From assembly GCA_034508935.3 (NCBI GenBank), contig CM067442.1, positions 144,801,337 to 144,865,336 on the forward strand: a DNA stretch of 64,000 nucleotides. The letters are read 5' to 3'. The stretch is from Berghia stephanieae (Eukaryota > Mollusca > Gastropoda > Nudibranchia > Aeolidiidae). Under the pieces are notes generated by a model. It was not told where the DNA came from, searched no databases, and saw nothing but the letters and a program-made list of their open reading frames with translations. How positions within the stretch are numbered: position 1 is the first letter of the stretch; every line of letters begins with the position of its first letter. Both the position numbers and the translations under genes were made by a program. Positions 1 to 11,410 of the stretch are shown in pieces.

Positions 1-704
1 TAAAAAAAATGAACATGTATACTACTCAAACTCAATATCTTTGCAAAAAAGTATATAAATTCTTAGCCTAATTTTTTTTGTTAATGTGGAGAAAATAGTA
101 ATTGCTCTATATTGAGCCGAAGGTCACTGCCAAGCTCAAAATTACGGCATGGAAAAAATGGTGTCAATATACTGAAAATACACAAAATCAAAATATTAAC
201 AAAAAAATAACTAATAAAGATAGGATGACATACTTTACATCAAATTACTCGTCATTCTTATCTCTATCCAATAGAAGCAAAAGCATCTCAACATATTATC
301 AATGGCATCCAAAAATTTTTAAGGATTTTGGATAGAAATTCAATATTAGGCATAACTAAAAATATTAGATACCTTTAAAAATTCATAGAAAATCGTCAAC
401 AAAAGACATACAAACATAACTTATACCAAATGAATTAACTTCTCAAGCTCTTTCAGACAAAGCCATATACAATCAATTTAACATAGAATCTGTCCGGTAA
501 ATACCTTGCATCCAGAAACTGATTAAACCACAAAACAATGAATGTAATTGAGAGGAGGGAAAGAAAGAGAAAATAAACCACCTCTGCAGCTCTCAATCTG
601 TTTTTAAAAAATAAAGCAAGCCCCAGGTCAGGTATAGTATGATGCAATAAAAACAAATAAAGCCCAATCAACTTGTTTGATGATAACTAATAAACTAATA
701 AACG

Positions 705-706
<2 letters not shown>
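1..706. other. AT-rich stretch, nothing recognised
   Basis: Short open frames only, with no family resemblance, splice pattern or repeat structure that I can support. Confidence 0.5.

Positions 707-738
<32 letters not shown>
707..738. repeat. Poly-C tract
   Basis: About 32 consecutive C, directly left of the hAT MITE target site. Similar but shorter C runs occur near 7117, 20161, 23550, 27393 and 43679. Confidence 0.95.
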
Positions 739-739
<1 letters not shown>

Positions 740-747
740 AACTAGGT

Positions 748-1155
748 CAGGGTTGCCAGATTATTTTTCAACAAAATGCCAGGGGAAGACTCAAAAAATG
801 CCAAAACACTCCAAAAAAAAAAATGCCAAAGTCTGTTGACTCCCACCCCCACTAAGAAAACTAGTCACTTTTGATAGACAATTTACTATCATATCCTGGT
901 GGCTTGCATGTTTTCTTTTCTTTTCTTTTTTTTTTGAATTATACTAAATTTCCTGTTGGGGTATTTTTTACCTACTGACTACTAAGTGGAGTGCTAAACC
1001 ACTACACCACGGTTGAGAAAAGGTGTCATTTGAAGTATAATAATATACAAGAAATGAAAATGCCAAATGCCAAATGATTTTTCTAATGCCAAACGGTTTT
1101 CAAAAATGCCAGATTTTTGGAATCTGGCATTTAAAATGCCAAACTGGCAACCCTG
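748..1155. mobile_element. hAT-type MITE, copy 1
   Basis: The termini are inverted (CAGGGTTGCCAG ... CTGGCAACCCTG) and flanked by 8-bp target duplications AACTAGGT / GACTAGGT (740-747, 1156-1163; one mismatch). The 8-bp duplication and CAGGG terminus are typical of hAT. It is homologous to 18785-19316 but lacks about 120 internal bases. No transposase. Confidence 0.85.
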
Positions 1156-1163
1156 GACTAGGT

Positions 1164-2104
1164 TCTTTTCACCAGCGGGTTTATTTTTTTCATTGTGCCG
1201 TGAAAATTCATCCGATTTGGTTGTATTTGATATCAAAATAAAGCTGGAACATTAAACTCTCTGCTTATTTAAACAGACGTGAGCGAACATCGCTAAAAGT
1301 ATTAAAAAATGTTAAAAATAGCACGACAATGTGCTTTCCTCGCCACTCGCTCCGCCATTTTGAATCTGATATCGGGGCAGGAAGTGTCAAAAGAAAGAGG
1401 AAGTTTTGCCCTTTCTAATGATACTATTCTTAGCATCATACGCCAATTCTCCGCGGCACAACATTGATTTTCACAACGTGAATGAAAAGAGAAAATCGCG
1501 ACCTCGAAATTTTCTCGCGATCCGCTAGGCAAAATTATCTAAAACCGGGTCTCGTTCGCGATTGATTATGAAACTCTTTTTAATCGCAAAAGTATGTTTT
1601 AAGATGCATTACAAAGATCAGAAGTTGATCTTTAAAATAAAACAAATTGTATTTTGTTTCGAGCATTAGAAGTTGAGATATTGTGAGGTAAAGTGGAGAG
1701 TTTTTCACGATCAACGCCATCGATAACAACTTTCCACCGATTCACGGCGCTCGCCTGTGGTACCTACATTATGCGCACGTGGAAACATATATTTTTAATT
1801 TCCTTTTAAAAAATAATAATTCAATGTTCAATTCCGTTCAATGCAAGTTTGACATCCCAGATATGTATGCAAATGTGTGCACGTATGAGTCATTTATTTT
1901 AGTGATGAAGCAAGAATTAAAATACCTTTTTTTTTTTATGTACGATACGTGTTGACCTGTCGCCTCAAAACTGTTATGTTATGTCGGGGTAGAGTTTAGA
2001 TGTTTTGTTGGTTTTTGGGTTTTTTGGGGGTTTTTTGAGTGTGTGTGTTTTTTTGTTTGTTTGTTGTTTTTTTTTTTGTTTGTTTTTTGGTTTGTTGTGT
2101 TTTA
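1164..2104. other. Non-coding stretch with CpG-containing promoter-like segment
   Basis: 1330-1560 is richer in CpG than its surroundings and contains CCGCCATTTTG, the reverse of a YY1-type site. It could be a promoter of a gene outside the window, but no exon was found. The rest is T-rich low-complexity DNA (2001-2100). Confidence 0.3.
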
Positions 2105-2330
2105 AAAATGATTTTAAAGTAGCGCGACTCCGCGGTATGGTATTTCCTTCGTTCCCTCAATGTACGAGTTCGACAACCCACGGCGCTAGGTGGCGTTGTA
2201 AGCAAGTCACCTCGCCCTAGCTCACTTTGTGGCGCTGCATTGCGGCTAACGCTTGATTATTCCGGTCTTTCCTTGAAACATAACTTTCTAAGTAATTACC
2301 CCTTGGGAATAATAAAGGGAATTTTTAAAT
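2105..2330 (+). mobile_element. SINE family C copy
   Basis: A tRNA-like head with a B-box-like GAGTTCGAC leads to a tail ending AATAAAGGGAA. The body (CAAGTCACCTCGCCCTAGCT and the following GCGCTGCA) matches, in reverse, sequences at 21250-21460 and 29943-30098. Confidence 0.65.
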
Positions 2331-2370
2331 AATAATGTGTTTATAAATTTGCTTTGTTGTCGGTAATTAA

Positions 2371-2676
2371 TTTTTTTTTATTTGAGCATTTATATATGGC
2401 AATATCCACTAAACGTGCTCAAAGCGCTTTACAAAGGGTCAACTGCAACATCTAACATGTAGGACGGGACATGACGCCTGTTAGACGATATTACAATTTT
2501 CTTTCGGACAGAGACAACGCTGTTAACGGCCAGATATTCATTTTAAAACCGAGTACGGTGAGAGAATGTGAGTAAAAAGCCTTCTCCAAGAACTCAACTA
2601 TGCGCCGTGCGAGGCTCGAACCCAAGACCTTCCGATCCAAAAGCGAGTGTCACACCACAAGACCACATAGCCGCAC
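2371..2676 (-). mobile_element. tRNA-derived SINE family A
   Basis: Read on the minus strand, the head has a tRNA A box (TGTGGTCTTGTGGTGTGACA) and B box (GGTTCGAGCC). The body contains TGAGTAC, then CTGGCCGTTAACAGCGTTGT-like sequence. The 3' tail carries AAAGCGCTTTGAGCACGTTT and then the TATATAAA motif. Ten whole or partial copies occur in the window. Confidence 0.8.
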
Positions 2677-2797
2677 TGAGCCCCTGTGATTGGTGACTTG
2701 CAAAAATATAAGATTATGCCTACGCTTGTTAAAATCATAATGCATGAAAAAGCCAAATGTCTAATTTAAGACAATAAAGTAGATGTATAATTTGATC

Positions 2798-2961
2798 ATG
2801 GAAAGGCTTCGAATGCGAACAAAACAGACAATGGACGATACAAGTTATTTTTCATTATATTTTATTTGTTTTCCACGTTTATTTGTGTATTGTTGTGCTG
2901 ACGAAGGGTTTGTACCCGAAACGTCCATTGTCTGTTTTGTTCGCATACGAAGCCTCTCCAT
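2798..2961. repeat. Palindrome with hammerhead-ribozyme-like core
   Basis: The 40-nt arms (2798-2837 and 2922-2961) are inverted copies with about two mismatches. Just before the right arm, 2898-2922 reads CTGACGA, a GGG...CCC hairpin, then GAAAC, the order of the hammerhead core (CUGANGA, stem II, GAAA). Hammerhead motifs are known in the terminal repeats of Penelope-like elements and in other retroposons. The cleavage-site side is not clean, so activity is doubtful. Confidence 0.5.
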
Positions 2962-3416
2962 TTTCACTCTTTCGTTAGTATTTTAGGATCGCCGGCTTCA
3001 GGCAGCCCTTACCGTTTTCTACTTTTCCGTGTATAATTTGATGCCGTTTATGTCAATATATATATATTGGTGTACAGATAGAATGCGCTTGGCCAAGGAG
3101 TTCACAACATTGCCATCCGGAAGTATAACGGACCAATACACAAACTCTGTGTAACCATGAACTTTTATAGTCTGGTTAATACAGTTTAGTGAGAACAACT
3201 CACAAACGCGGATGGCAAAAACAATAACAAAGGCCTGAGTGACGTCATCTGCATACTATCTATATGAGAGAGATCGGTACACAGGTGAATGGACATTAAA
3301 GAAATATTTAGGTATGTGGTGCTGGACGGTGGTGTCGTCCAAACCAGATTTATTATGGAATCAAAGTCAGACGGTGGGACCGTTCAAACCTATAATGGGA
3401 TCTATCTTAACTCACT
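2962..3416. other. Non-coding, nothing recognised
   Basis: AT-rich sequence with short frames only; no repeat or gene signal that I can support. Confidence 0.4.
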
Positions 3417-3420
3417 CAAC

Positions 3421-3633
3421 CCTAACGTCGACTATATCCGTAGTTTACCCGGGTTACTTTTACCCCATTCCTATTTATTACATTTTTCTGAGACAAATTA
3501 TAGATGTGTATCAAAGTATGTTTTGGACTTAACATGTTGTGGTGTTGAATAAGATATCTATATGTACTTGCTCATTTTAATACATTTTTTTCCAATTTTG
3601 AAAAGCAGCAAAAATATCAAGGATTGAGTGAGT
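3421..3633. mobile_element. TTAA-flanked MITE (213 bp)
   Basis: Inverted ends CTCACTCAACCCT / AGGATTGAGTGAG are bounded on both sides by TTAA (3417-3420, 3634-3637). TTAA targets are used by piggyBac and Kolobok elements. No coding capacity. Confidence 0.7.
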
Positions 3634-3637
3634 TAAT

Positions 3638-4350
3638 GTTAAAGCATCAAAAACTAGAAATGTAACATGTCTGTTCATTTTAACTTCAATGTGTATCCCT
3701 TTTTGTCAACAACAAAAGATGGAGTAAGAAAGAGCCAGAAGACAATAGAGAATAAAAATTTCGCGGCGGTGATGGGGGTTTTAACCCACGACCTTACTGT
3801 TACGACAACTCTCCGCCTGGCTGGGGAGAGCGTCCGCGACCTTACTGGTACGACAACTCCTGGCCGAGGAGAACGTACGGACTTATTTCGGCTCGAAATG
3901 GGGGCGCCGTCCATAATGCGCTTCAGAGGGGTATCCCCATTCCCTCTCTCCAAAGGCGAAATATCCCCACCAAACGATTCCATTCAACATCAACAAACTG
4001 TTCCCTTTTCAATCGACAAAGGATCCCAGCCACTGCCTTGGTAAAAGAAGTATCATTCCCATCCCGAACAAGGACAGGGTGTGAGGCTAAATCCTGTCCA
4101 CATCCAATTTTTTTATAAGAAAATTTGAAAAATGAATGAATAAAAGGGAAGAAAGAATAAAAACTAAGTAAGTCATGTTCCACTTTGCATACGAATTTAA
4201 ACCAGCTTTATTTCTAATTTTTTAAAACTCCAATGACATCCAAAAAAAAAAAAAAAATACTGTAAAAATTCGCTTTCGAACCTCTTCAAATAAATACGTA
4301 CTATCAATTTGAAGACGAGCGAGGATTAAAATACATTTTGAAGAAGAAAA
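3638..4350. other. Unassigned repeat-like stretch
   Basis: Near 3797-3866 the phrase CGACCTTACTG(T/G)TACGACAACT occurs twice in tandem, about 60 bp apart, in locally GC-rich DNA. I recognise no protein. It may be part of an older mobile element. Confidence 0.3.
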
Positions 4351-4354
4351 AAAA

Positions 4355-4450
4355 AGCTCTTATATCGTAATATCCACCGTGCACAAAGCGCGTTACAGTG
4401 GTCCTAAAGCCAACAGCAACACTTAACATGGAAGACGATATCATACAATT
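4355..4450 (-). mobile_element. SINE family A fragment
   Basis: Tail and body only: AATATCCACCGTGCACAAAGC through CAACAGCAACACTTAACATG, matching the 3' half of family A. Confidence 0.55.
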
Positions 4451-4635
4451 GCCTTTTTTTTTTTCGTTTCAGCAAAGTTCAGTGGAATTGTCAGTATGGT
4501 CAAGGTTGTATCACAAGTGTCATCTGGTAACACCACAGATGAGTAGCACCAACTGTTTAAGAGAGAAAAGTACATCATGATTTGTGAGTAAAGGGCCAAA
4601 CGTTGATGTAATAAGAGGCCGACTCTCATTTCAAG

Positions 4636-5026
4636 CAGACCTGCCTACCAGCTATTTTTTTTTAAATCCTAGTTTTTATGAGATAAAAATTGTAGTCGCT
4701 ATAATTAACTTTAATAATCAACGATTTATCCACCTGCCAAGTAGAAAACTTCAAATTTAGTAATTTTTATGTCATTTTTTAGTAATTTGACAAAGAAATT
4801 CGTAATTTCTGAAATTGTGTACGAGCAACCACAATATTATTATTATTATCATTATTATAGTAGTAGTAATAGTAGTTGTTCTTCCTATTATTATTATTAT
4901 TATTATTATTATTTAAGTATTACTAAGAATTAAAAATTCGTAATTTTCCATAAAATTTCGTATTTGGCCATGATTTTTGTCTAAAATTCGTAAAATTACG
5001 AAAAATTCTTAAGATTCGGCAGGTAT
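4636..5026. mobile_element. AT-rich repeat with inverted ACCTGCC ends
   Basis: ACCTGCC at the left and GGCAGGT at the right bound a stretch dense in TTCGTAATTT and its complement, with internal (TTA)n. Part of it recurs inverted at 40383-40613. Probably a MITE; target duplication not resolved. Confidence 0.45.
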
Positions 5027-5544
5027 GGTGCCACGTGGCTTAAAGTAAAAGCCAATTCTAATGATTATTTGTTTTTGTTTTTAATGATTTTACGGCGCTT
5101 GCGACACTTTCAAGTCATCTCAGTCTCAGCGCAAATAAAATTTATATGAAGAAAATGGGGTAAAATAATATGTAGTACGTAATTCCAAATTTACAATTAA
5201 TTAAAGTGTCTTTGACACGTGGTAGATGACATGTGTATTAATTATGTAATTGAAACAAAACCCGGAACTGCACCAGCATGGGACATCAGAATCATTCCAC
5301 TGCCACTGTGCGTTAGGTATGGCGGCATAATCAGGGTTTTAATGTCTAAAATCATCTTTTTTTTTTTTTTTTTAGTGGGCATAATCTAATCTACTGAAGA
5401 TACTCATTACAATTATTAACCCTTTTTGATTCAGATAATTTTAGTAAGATCAGTTATCAGGGTGAATAGGACAGAAAAGTACAGGATTTGTGAGTAAAAA
5501 GCCCAAAGTTGACATAAGAGGTTGACTCTCAATTGGATTCAATA

Positions 5545-5830
5545 GACTGATGTCACGTCGCCCAGCAACGGCGGCCATCGTGGTTCTAAACAAAGAAAAT
5601 CGGTACTTTTTATTCTATATGCTGGCTAGAACTATGTCTTGTGATCAGAATGGGTTAAAGTCAAAACATGATCAGATTTATAATGTTTTTTTTTCATCAG
5701 GATACGCTTTTATGCTCGTGGAGAAATATTTGATAAGGGCGTCCGCCATTGTTCTGATAGTTTAGAGCCAGTCACTAAGTTACCATGCATCATTACGAGG
5801 GAAGTGACGTTACGACTGTTGAAACGTATT
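5545..5830. mobile_element. ~300-bp MITE (TTCAAYAGTC ends), copy 1
   Basis: The ends TTCAATAGAC and GACTGTTGAA are imperfect inverted repeats. The body (GGCGGCCATCGTGGTTCTAA, GTCCGCCATTGTTCTGATAG) is repeated in reverse at 40611-40925 and 61667-61970. Confidence 0.7.
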
Positions 5831-6051
5831 GAAGTCAACACATGATGGCGGTTCTTTACGGTTTATGTTAATTTCCACAACACCCTAGATGAGTGCCTTT
5901 ATTTCCCCGCAAATATAGTACTGTATCTCAATACAAATATGGCCATCTAAGCTAATCTTCTATACAACGTTGCCATTTTTAACACTATTCAATGTGTACT
6001 AGGAATACCAAATCTTTTCCAAGTCGCTTTTATTATTTCCAGGTTTTAAGA

Positions 6052-6579
6052 TTGTTTTGTTTTTAAGGGTTTTACGGCGCTTGCAACACATTAAGGTGAT
6101 ATCATCGCCAGTAAAAAAGAAGAAAATGGGATAGTTAAAAGTTCTAGAATTACAATTAAATCACCCAAGAAAAAGTAAGACAAAGGGGAATTTGTTCAAA
6201 TAGGAAACAGATGTAGATTCCAAGAGCACACTATCAGTGTACTTAGTTTGAGATCACCTTAAAGTCTCATCCAGACACAAGCACAGGTCCCCACTAAGAG
6301 GAATACACTTAAATGTTTTCAAATAATATATAATACTATTTAATACATAAAACATAATACAGTGCACATCAGAGAGATGATTTACAAGGAAAAAAATATA
6401 ATCATCTCCCAAAACTAACTATACATTTGACTGTTTCCCTCCCAGCTAGGGCCAGGACAAAACCAACTAACCTCATTTCAAGACAAAGACAGAAAGCATG
6501 TTGGAAAACAGACACAGGGGGATAGAAGACACAGTTTGTACCTCCCTGCCCACTGTGGGAGGTCAGGAACCCCACCCAG
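6052..6579 (-). mobile_element. Retroposon family B, full-length copy
   Basis: Read on the minus strand it starts CTGGGTGGGG and ends in an AAAACCCTTAAAAACAAA tail. It is flanked by a perfect 12-bp target duplication CAGGTTTTAAGA (6040-6051 and 6580-6591). No coding capacity. The variable-length duplication and A-rich tail mark it as a non-LTR, SINE-like retroposon; I could not identify a tRNA head. Confidence 0.85.
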
Positions 6580-6741
6580 CAGGTTTTAAGAGACCCAACC
6601 ACCCATTTACAACTGGATGAGCAAATCAGAATGTGGCCAAAACACCATTCATGACTGTATCTTTTATTATTATTATTATCTCAATTAAAAACCAGTACTG
6701 TAATTGACAGTAAGAGAAATAATATACAGCTACAGTAATGT

Positions 6742-7040
6742 TTTTTTTGTTTTTTTTTCATGGGCTTTACGTCGCTAGCTTATCTTGTAGGTCATTTCAC
6801 CGTCAACAGAAGGGAGAAGATGATAGAGGAAAAGTTGTAGATCTGAGGTTGAAAGCATTAAAGTTAAAGAAAAAGCAAAACAACGGGGACTGGTTCAAAT
6901 AGGGAACAGAAGATTCCTCGAGCAATCCGCAGATATGATTATTTTCACATTATCTAAAAGTCCCACTCAGTCAGCCACGAGCAAAAGGTCCCTCTATGAA
7001 GGATACACTCAAATGTTTACAAATTGCAATTTATTCAGAA
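6742..7040 (-). mobile_element. Retroposon family B, diverged 3' part
   Basis: Shares the tail end, the GGTTCAAATAGGGAACAGA segment and the ATACACTCAAATGTTTACAA segment with family B but is clearly older. Confidence 0.6.
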
Positions 7041-7591
7041 CTAATAATTAAATAATGTACTTTTAATTTAAATTTAAAGCTAAGTGGCTGGGCAGTGCCA
7101 TTGAAAACAAAAATTGACCCCCCCCCCCCCCCCTCAAAAAAACCTCTTCTAAGTAAGCAAGTGGCATGTGTTTGCATCATGCATCGAGCCCCATCACTCA
7201 GCACACAATGCAATCAAGAGTGTCCACTATAGGGGTTTGTGTATGCGATAGAGATATTTATCACCAGACTATGATGCCAAAAATCATAAACAGTAACAGA
7301 CTAAGTTAATTACTAATTACAACCAATACTTTCCCTTCTCTCAAGAATGTGTCCTTTTGTTGTGTAATATTGAGGCAGAAACCACAGCTATTCACACATT
7401 CTCATTCAAAACCTCAACTTGTTCTTTAACTAGTTTTACACCTATAAACAGGACAGTAAGCGGGGAGTAGCAAGAGTATGCAGTGGTCAGATAAACCGTG
7501 TGGGACACGGGGTAAACGCTTAAACGCATTTTTTAACATTTCATAAAAATAAATCTTTGTCTGGTGTTCGACATTTCGATGTAGTCGTGGA

Positions 7592-8108
7592 TTTGTTTTT
7601 GTTTTTAAGGGTTTTAAGGCGCTTGCAACACATTTAGGTCATATCAGCGCCAGTAAAAAGGAAGAAAATGGGATAGTAAAAAGTTCTAGAATTACAATTA
7701 AAGCACCCAAGAGAAAGTAAGACATAGGGGAACTGGGAACAAATAGGGATCAGATGTAGATTCCAAGAGCATACCACCAATGAATTTAGTTTGAGATCAC
7801 CTATAAGTCTCATCCGGACACAAGTACAAAATCCAACAAAGAGGAATACACTCAAATGCTTACATTATACATTAAAAATAACAAATATAATAATACATAA
7901 CAGGGAGATGATTTACAAGGAAAAAATATCATCTCCCAAAACAATAACTATGCATTTGACTGTTTCCCTCCCAGCCAGGACTCCGGCGAGGGCCAGGAAA
8001 AAACCAAGTAATCTCATCCAAGACAAAGACAGAAAGCATGTTGGATAACAGATATAAGGGGATAGACGACACAGTATGTACCTCCCTGCCCGCTATGGGA
8101 GGTCAGGA
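7592..8108 (-). mobile_element. Retroposon family B copy
   Basis: Perfect 11-bp duplication GTAGTCGTGGA at 7581-7591 and 8109-8119. The 5' end is slightly truncated; the tail lies on the left. Confidence 0.85.
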
Positions 8109-8119
8109 GTAGTCGTGGA

Positions 8120-8810
8120 AAAGTGGTCTTTACAAAGATTCAAATCATCAGTGATAGTGATAATCACTAATGCACCAGGGGACTTTGTATGACCCGTATT
8201 TTGTTTACTTAAAATTAAAATACTCTACTCTATGCTGATAATGGTGGAATATAAATGTTGATAATGACATGAGTATATTCACGGGGCAGATAGGTTATGC
8301 TGTCCTAGTGAGAAATTCAATATTATCATCGCAGTAAACTTTCCTGGTATAACAGTTATTGGGACAGTACCAATCCCAGGCTTCAAGGCAGGCCCTATCA
8401 CTCTCTACTTTTACCATTTGTTGGTGATGTATGAGCACATCTCACCCCCAAGTTGCTATAATGGAGGCATTCATAAATTATAAGTAATAAAAGCAAACAG
8501 CACAACACACATGAATGGCACTTCCAAATATGTTTTACTGATAAAATATTTAATAATGTTCATCCAGCCTACATAGTTTTCACAAATTATGTAAAATTTA
8601 AAAGACATTGATGGTATGGTTTGTTTCTCTTTGAAGGCGCGTGCTATACTTTTTAAAATCTGTTTCGGCTACAATATAAAAGTAAGCTGATTGAGTGGTT
8701 AAAAGATTGAGATCTAACTAAACACCAAAAAAAAAACAAGCAAAAAAAAAAAAAAAACTTAGAAAAAAAAAATTAAGACAGGTGACAAATTCAACAAAAA
8801 CCAATATCCT
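8120..8810. other. Non-coding, nothing recognised
   Basis: AT-rich sequence with A runs near 8727-8770 and no supported feature. Confidence 0.4.
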
Positions 8811-8822
8811 CATGTTACACCT

Positions 8823-9382
8823 TTTACCTTTATTTTGTTTTGTTGTTTTCTAAAGGGTTTTACGGCGCTTGCAACACATTAAGGTCATATCAGCGCCAGT
8901 TAAAAGGAAGAAAATGGGATAGTAAAAAGTTCTAGAATTACAATTAAAGCACAAAAGAAAAGGTGAGACAAAGGGGAATTGGTTCAATTAGGGAACAGAT
9001 GTAGATTCCAAGAGCACACTATCAAAGTACTTAGTTTGAGATCATTTAAAAGTCTCATCCAGACATAAACACAGGTCCCAACTAAGAGGAATACACTCAA
9101 ATGTTTACAAATCAAATAATATAATATGTAAACTAAACATAATACAATGCATAACAGATAGATGATTTACAAGGAAAAAAATATCACCTCCCGAAACTTT
9201 AACTATACATTCGACTGTTTCCCTCCCAGCCAAGGGCCAAGGAACTCCGCCCAAGGTCAGGACAAAACTAAGCAATCTCATTCCAAGACAATGACAGGAA
9301 ACAACTGGAAAACGGGTATGGGGGGATAGAAGACACAGCATGTACCTCCCTGCCCACTATGGGAGGTCAGGATCCCACCCAG
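8823..9382 (-). mobile_element. Retroposon family B, full-length copy
   Basis: Perfect 12-bp duplication CATGTTACACCT at 8811-8822 and 9383-9394. Complete from CTGGGTGGG to the A-rich tail. Confidence 0.88.
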
Positions 9383-9447
9383 CATGTTACACCTGAACTC
9401 ATGTGAAAATCACAGACTAACACAGCGATAGGATATCTACCCTAATA

Positions 9448-11404
9448 GGGGAAGAGGGGGCTAGTTGTCACAAAGGCCTTCTCGTTGTCTTAGAAATATG
9501 GCGAACAATTAATTTGACGCATTTATATGAATCTTTTTAAAGACCGCCACTTCTGGGAGGTCACTCTCATATTTTTTTCTCATGACCCAGAAAGGTGAAA
9601 TTTGAGCCACACGTTGATTTTTGGAGCTTCATTAGATTTTCTTTGGAGAAATCATTATTCACTGCAGGTAAGTTTTTATTGACCCATAATATATCCAAAG
9701 CAATAGTTTACTTAATGGAATAGAGATGTTTAAGAATTAATGATGGGTTTTCCCTTCAGAAATAAAGACATGGGCAAGGGTACATTGGGGTAAGTTGTCA
9801 CAGCCCTGGGGCCAGTTGTCACATTTGGCCACGAACGTGGAGACCTTGTAACAGTCTGCAACTCAATCAATGCCATAGGAAACCACATGCCTCCGTTCTT
9901 GATCTTCCCTCGGGTTAATAGTCAAGACCACTGGATTCAAAATCTACCACCCAGCAGCAAAGCGGAAGGCCACCCGAACGCATCTGGATGGATGACGAGG
10001 GAGAATTTTTTGTCATTTCTGGATCATTTCCGCCTTCACAGCAAACCGTCTGCAGAGGCCCCTGTCCTCCTACTTCTTGACAACCACACCTCTCACATAT
10101 CATTGCCAGCAATAACATTCTGCAGAGACAACCATATCACACTTTTGAGCTTCCCACCACATTGCTCTCATGAACTTCAGCCTCTCGATAAGACTGTTTA
10201 ACGGGCCATTCAAAATGTTCTGCAACCAATTCATTGATAATTGGTATCGCCGCCCAGAAAACGCTGGAAAATCCCTCTCCATCCACATGATTTCATCTGT
10301 TGTCAATTACGGATTTACTCATGCCTTCAACCAACGAAACATTATGTCTGCTTTCAGGAGCACTGGGATTTTCCCCCTGGACAGAAATGTCATAACAGAC
10401 GACAAGTTTGCTCCATCATAAGTCACAGACCGCCCGAATCCAAACATCGAACTGCTGAACCAGCACCCACAAAATTCTGGCGACGCATCAACTTCATCAC
10501 TCCACAATGGCTTCTCAAACCCGAAGTCCTGTGATCATGTTGCTACATCACCCATACAGGTGACTTCCTCCATGCAGAAATTGAGTAACACACCAGCTTC
10601 AGAGTCTGCATCAACTTCAGTGCCTCAAGACGGGACATCAAAGCATATCTCACCGTTTCAGATCAGACCTTTTGGACATGCTGGTCCCCGCAAGCTGGGC
10701 AATGTTTCAAGAAAGCGACAGACAACAGAGATTTTAACTTCCAGTCCAGTTAAAAAACGTTTGGAGGAAGAGTTTGAGAAAAAACAAATTGCTCCAGCGG
10801 CTAAGAATAAAAAAAACAATAACACACCTCATTCGGAAAGTGAAAGCAGTGATGATGAAGAAGAAAAAATGTCAGTTCACGATGAATCTGACCAAGAGTT
10901 AATTTCAGAATCGGAGGATGAAGAACTCCTGCCGACAATTGATTTGAGTGGTGTTTGTCCTGAATCACTAAAAGTGGATGAATTTGTTCTTGTGGAATAC
11001 GAGTCCCCTGTGACAAAATGTTCTGTTTATTATGTCGGGCAAGTCACTAAAGAAGCAGATCAAGATAACGATGTAGAAGTGGAATTTTTCAGGAAATCTT
11101 CCAAAATAAAAAGATTCGTTAGGCCAACCGTTCAAGAACTTGCCAGTGTTCCTATCAAACAAATCAAAAGAAAACTGAGTTGTGTGGAAATTGGCACAAC
11201 CCTCCGGACAAAAAATACAGTTTTGTTCAAGGATGACCTCTTTAATTGTAATCTAAAGATATGTTGAAAAACTAAATGTCGGTCTACCATTAACAAGCTC
11301 ATCAATCGCCATAAACTAATGCTTTCAATTTTATGCGTTATGTCTTGTCTTGGTTTATTTTTTCTACATATGACTATATTGTGACAACTTACCCCGGCCG
11401 GCCC
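9448..11404 (+). mobile_element. pogo/Tigger-type DNA transposon, internally deleted
   Basis: Both ends start TA|GGG and carry AGTTGTCACAA inside an inverted terminal repeat of about 26 bp (9448- and -11404). TA on each side fits a pogo target duplication. Transposase coding runs from about 9820 to 11267. It has GDLVTVCNSINAIGN, then LLLDNHTSH (second catalytic Asp) and ELQPLD (third Asp), with C-terminal parts following. The N-terminal helix-turn-helix and first catalytic Asp are missing. A frame change near 10196 and one stop at 10419-10421 interrupt the rest. Confidence 0.8.
9820..11267 (+). pseudogene. pogo-like DDE transposase remnant
   Basis: Three open segments. The first (to 10201) holds the DDE_1 core, including DNHTSH and HELQPLD. 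The second (10170-10421) continues with NGPFK and a typical C-terminal signature FRSTGIFPLDRNVI. The third (after one stop, to 11267) is a Ser/Glu-rich region followed by a small module VDEFVLVEY...YYVGQV, which resembles the tails of related pogo proteins. Lacking the DNA-binding domain, it cannot encode a working transposase. It sits inside its own terminal repeats. Confidence 0.75.
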
Positions 11405-11410
11405 TACACT

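Noticed and set aside
3667-4044. 125-codon open frame
   Set aside because: No recognisable domain, a tandem phrase inside, and overlapping frames of similar length; likely repeat-derived.
9105-9341. Open frames in family B copies (also at 12461, 35986, 50350, 62240)
   Set aside because: The same frame fragments recur because the retroposon recurs; none is long, and the copies disagree on stops.
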